A DNA stretch of 64,000 bases. Origin: Methanobrevibacter millerae. GTDB taxonomy: Archaea > Methanobacteriota > Methanobacteria > Methanobacteriales > Methanobacteriaceae. The position numbers were made by a program, and so were the translations under genes. Under the pieces are notes generated by a model that made no database searches, was not told the origin of the DNA, and worked only from the letters and a program-made list of their open reading frames with translations. Shown piece by piece: positions 63,001-64,000 of this stretch (its first letter is position 1; each line of letters starts with the position of its first letter). Location: contig NZ_CP011266.1 of the NCBI RefSeq assembly GCF_001477655.1, positions 310,001-374,000 on the forward strand, written 5' to 3'.

Positions 63001-64000
63001 CTGAAGCTGAAAAAATAAGTACAAACATGAAATTATATGCAAATGTTACTCCTCAGACAACCAACAACAGGACAGTAAACATCACTGCAAAGTCCAACAT
63101 TCCAAATGAAGTCATAAATGGTAAATTACTATTTATCTTACTAGATGGTACTGCCGATGGCATGGTAATTGAAGCAAATTATTCAGGTAATGGTACCTGG
63201 TGGGCTAAATATACATTTGCTGATTATGGTGAATATAAAGTCAATGCAACCTATGTTGGACTTGACAATGTCACTATCAACAATGGAACTATAACAATCA
63301 ATAAAGTCAATTCAACAATAACACTTGATGATGTTACTTTAGATTATGGCGAATCCAAAAATGTTACTGTAACAACTACCGGAGCCACTGGAATCAAAGC
63401 TAATATCAATGGAACTAATGTTACTGTGATTAATAATTATACTATTCTGATTTCTGATTTAGCTGCAGGAAACTACACATTAACCGTTACAACAATCCCT
63501 GATAAGGATCATAATCCTGTAACCGCAACATCTAAAATTACTATAAATAAAGTAGAATCCACATTAACAGTTGATAATATCGAATTTGATTATAATAGTG
63601 AAGGTTCTTGTGATGTTTCTTTCACTGGTGCAAGTCAAGTTATTGCTAATGTTGTTAATCAGTCTTCTGCTGTTGTTAGTGTAAATGGTAAAAAGATTAC
63701 TGTTTCTGGTTTGGCTGCTGGAACTTATACTTTGAATGTTACTACAGTTCCTGATGAAAACCATACTGCTGTAACAGAAACCGCTGGAATTACTGTTAAT
63801 AAAATTAACTCTACTTTAACATTAGAGGATGTTGAATTGGATTATGGTGAAAGTAAAAACATTACTGTGGCTGCTGAAGGAGCAACAGGTATTACTGGTA
63901 AGATTGATGGCGTTGATGTAACTGTCAATAATTATACTATTCCAATTTCAGGTTTAGGTGCAGGAAATTACACATTGACTGTAACAACAATAGCTGACAA
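60003..64000 (+). CDS. Giant beta-helix adhesin-like protein (3' end outside window)
   Basis: I traced the frame from the ATG at 60003 and found no stop before the window ends: at least 1332 codons. The signal peptide has the core MFMLVLAVFLLSIT with cleavage near VSAS (residue ~25). After an acidic stretch, a beta-helix begins with DGNGAVIDMNGS and the first rung at residue ~150. From 60480 to 62600 about 28 rungs of ~25 residues follow the pattern GxVTNCNFTxNTAxxxGGAVYF. Residues ~930-1040 form a transition domain (VTYWGANRIANT), then Ig-like modules (TLDDVTLDYGESKNVTVTT, LAAGNYTLTVTT) run to the window edge. The same domain order as the 2040-aa adhesin makes the shared C-terminal modules likely beyond the window. 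Confidence 0.88.
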   Translation, partial: MKYKKIMFMLVLAVFLLSITCVSASEIDDTLASEDTNTIGLSVDKDIIEDNLQTSEENDELASTDYDEAIAQTDTEVLGADSATYFDLAEEIGQPGNINLIHKNYTYDGGEPITILEDNKVIDGNGAVIDMNGSTIRAFYISGSGVTIKNLTIKNVNSDGGGGAIYFYSTGTVTNCNFTDNIASIGGAITMYSGTVTNCNFTGNTATVNGGAVYFNSTGNVTNCNFTGNTATVNGSAVFFYSTGNVTNCNFTNNTANRDGGAVYFNSNGEVTNCNFTGNTANRDGGAVYFNSNGEVTNCNFTNNKATGTGTYDGGGAVHLQGTGTVTNCNFTNNTANREGGAVYFFNQGTVSNCNFTGNTANRYGGAVYFQSTSTVANCNFTGNTATGDGGAVFFNGKGDVANCNFTNNKATGDGGAVFFNGKGDVTNCNFTNNKATGTDSRGGAITMSFGTVTNCNFTNNTATSNGGAIISGTGTVANCNFVNNSATGEGSWGGAIRMYSGTVTNCNFTGNTAGEGGAVYFFNTGSVSNCNFTDNSAYRGGAVYFNETGTVSNCNFTDNSAYRGGAVYFQSTGNVTNCNFTNNTATGDGGAVYFNETGTVTNCNFTGNTATYKGGAVYFTSTGNVTNCNFTNNTANDDGGAVYFNDNGDVTNCNFINNTASSHGGAIWISSGRVENCNFTDNRATGDGGAIRFSSSSSTVSNCNFTHNSANHGSAVYFDNSGRIENCNLFNNSATRTGGAIYFRGSNAFVTNCNLVDNRAIGSDGGGAIWMNSGKIVNCNFTNNNAFGDDGGAVVLFAGDVENCNFINNQAINGNGGAIWMSTGSVTNSNFVNHNASYNGGAIWMGSGKIDNCNFTGNNATAGSAIFIYSTSDSKNVSNSCFLNNRANAENLDVTINENNIITITFTGNDNLLNAIYSNGDVDFSNVTYWGANRIANTDDSPVVRSKNEAGQNITVVGVVNGNIMNITKVTDSDGKFVLEDIVGDYCIIVRHNTDSYYTEAEKISTNMKLYANVTPQTTNNRTVNITAKSNIPNEVINGKLLFILLDGTADGMVIEANYSGNGTWWAKYTFADYGEYKVNATYVGLDNVTINNGTITINKVNSTITLDDVTLDYGESKNVTVTTTGATGIKANINGTNVTVINNYTILISDLAAGNYTLTVTTIPDKDHNPVTATSKITINKVESTLTVDNIEFDYNSEGSCDVSFTGASQVIANVVNQSSAVVSVNGKKITVSGLAAGTYTLNVTTVPDENHTAVTETAGITVNKINSTLTLEDVELDYGESKNITVAAEGATGITGKIDGVDVTVNNYTIPISGLGAGNYTLTVTTIAD
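60480..62600 (+). repeat. ~75-bp tandem coding repeats (beta-helix rungs)
   Basis: GTGACAAATTGTAATTTTAC recurs, usually every 75 bp (for example 60588, 60663, 60738, 60813), with occasional longer units. Neighbouring units around 60740-60960 and 61130-61310 are nearly identical. The frame is kept throughout. Confidence 0.9.

Noticed and set aside
1-64000. tRNA or rRNA genes
   Set aside because: No stretch shows the GC-rich cloverleaf or the GGTTCGA-type T-loop, and no rRNA-like sequence was seen; a covariance-model search would settle it.

Overview
The window is very AT-rich, and almost every start is preceded by GGAGG/GGTGA-type ribosome-binding sequence or by an archaeal TATA box at leaderless distance. 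Its gene content points to a Methanobacteriales methanogen, most likely a gut Methanobrevibacter. The evidence is several giant secreted adhesin-like proteins, a TMEM175-type channel, HisKA_2 histidine kinases, archaeal AAA ATPases, CPBP proteases, and the remnant of a fumarate-reductase-type iron-sulfur subunit. I see no rRNA, tRNA or CRISPR array.

Layout. 1-7.5 kb: the 3' end of a DUF11-repeat surface protein, a 37-aa zinc-ribbon peptide, a small membrane protein, an SNF2 helicase, a 700-bp gap with a structured element, a PAS/HisKA_2 sensor kinase, and debris (an ABC-permease stub followed by a HEAT-repeat frame with an in-frame TAG). 7.5-10.7 kb: an NAD(P)-binding protein, an XRE-ImmA/PIN pair whose PIN partner is frameshifted, and an alpha/beta hydrolase. 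11-23.6 kb: two giant adhesins facing away from each other, separated by a 1-kb gap with a 26-bp inverted repeat. 23.8-25.7 kb: a complete IS4-type insertion sequence with 22-bp perfect ends and a 10-bp target duplication. 25.7-30.4 kb: an MNT/HEPN toxin-antitoxin pair, a Bro-N gene killed by one TGA, and an AAA-DUF4143 ATPase bracketed by a ~112-bp direct repeat and accompanied by a 23-bp minisatellite. 30.4-34.7 kb: two membrane proteins, a truncated papain-type peptidase with adhesin modules abutting an iron-sulfur-subunit fragment, a small XRE regulator and other remnants. 34.7-43.4 kb: a 2040-aa beta-helix adhesin lying between two paralogous membrane-anchored proteins. 43.6-51.2 kb: a compact five-gene operon (McrB-like AAA, DUF2357 nuclease, 102-aa unknown, NUDIX hydrolase, PLD-helicase-DUF3427) that looks like a composite restriction/defence locus. 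51-56.5 kb: a HEAT-like protein, an unknown protein, tandem CPBP proteases and a complete IS200/IS605 element. 56.5-64 kb: two more adhesins with a second AAA ATPase between them, again bracketed by a ~110-bp direct repeat.

How the parts relate. The window combines surface display with defence and mobile DNA. The four complete adhesins and the truncated peptidase end in the same family of ~85-95-residue modules, suggesting one shared way of attaching to the cell surface; the adhesin at the right edge runs out of the window before its C-terminus. Long in-frame DNA repeats in the adhesins (258-bp, 75-bp and 90-bp units) make them prone to length change by recombination. The most unusual features are the McrB-like protein, whose AAA domain is split by a duplicated insert, its operon partners, and the two unrelated ATPase genes that each sit between >100-bp direct repeats.
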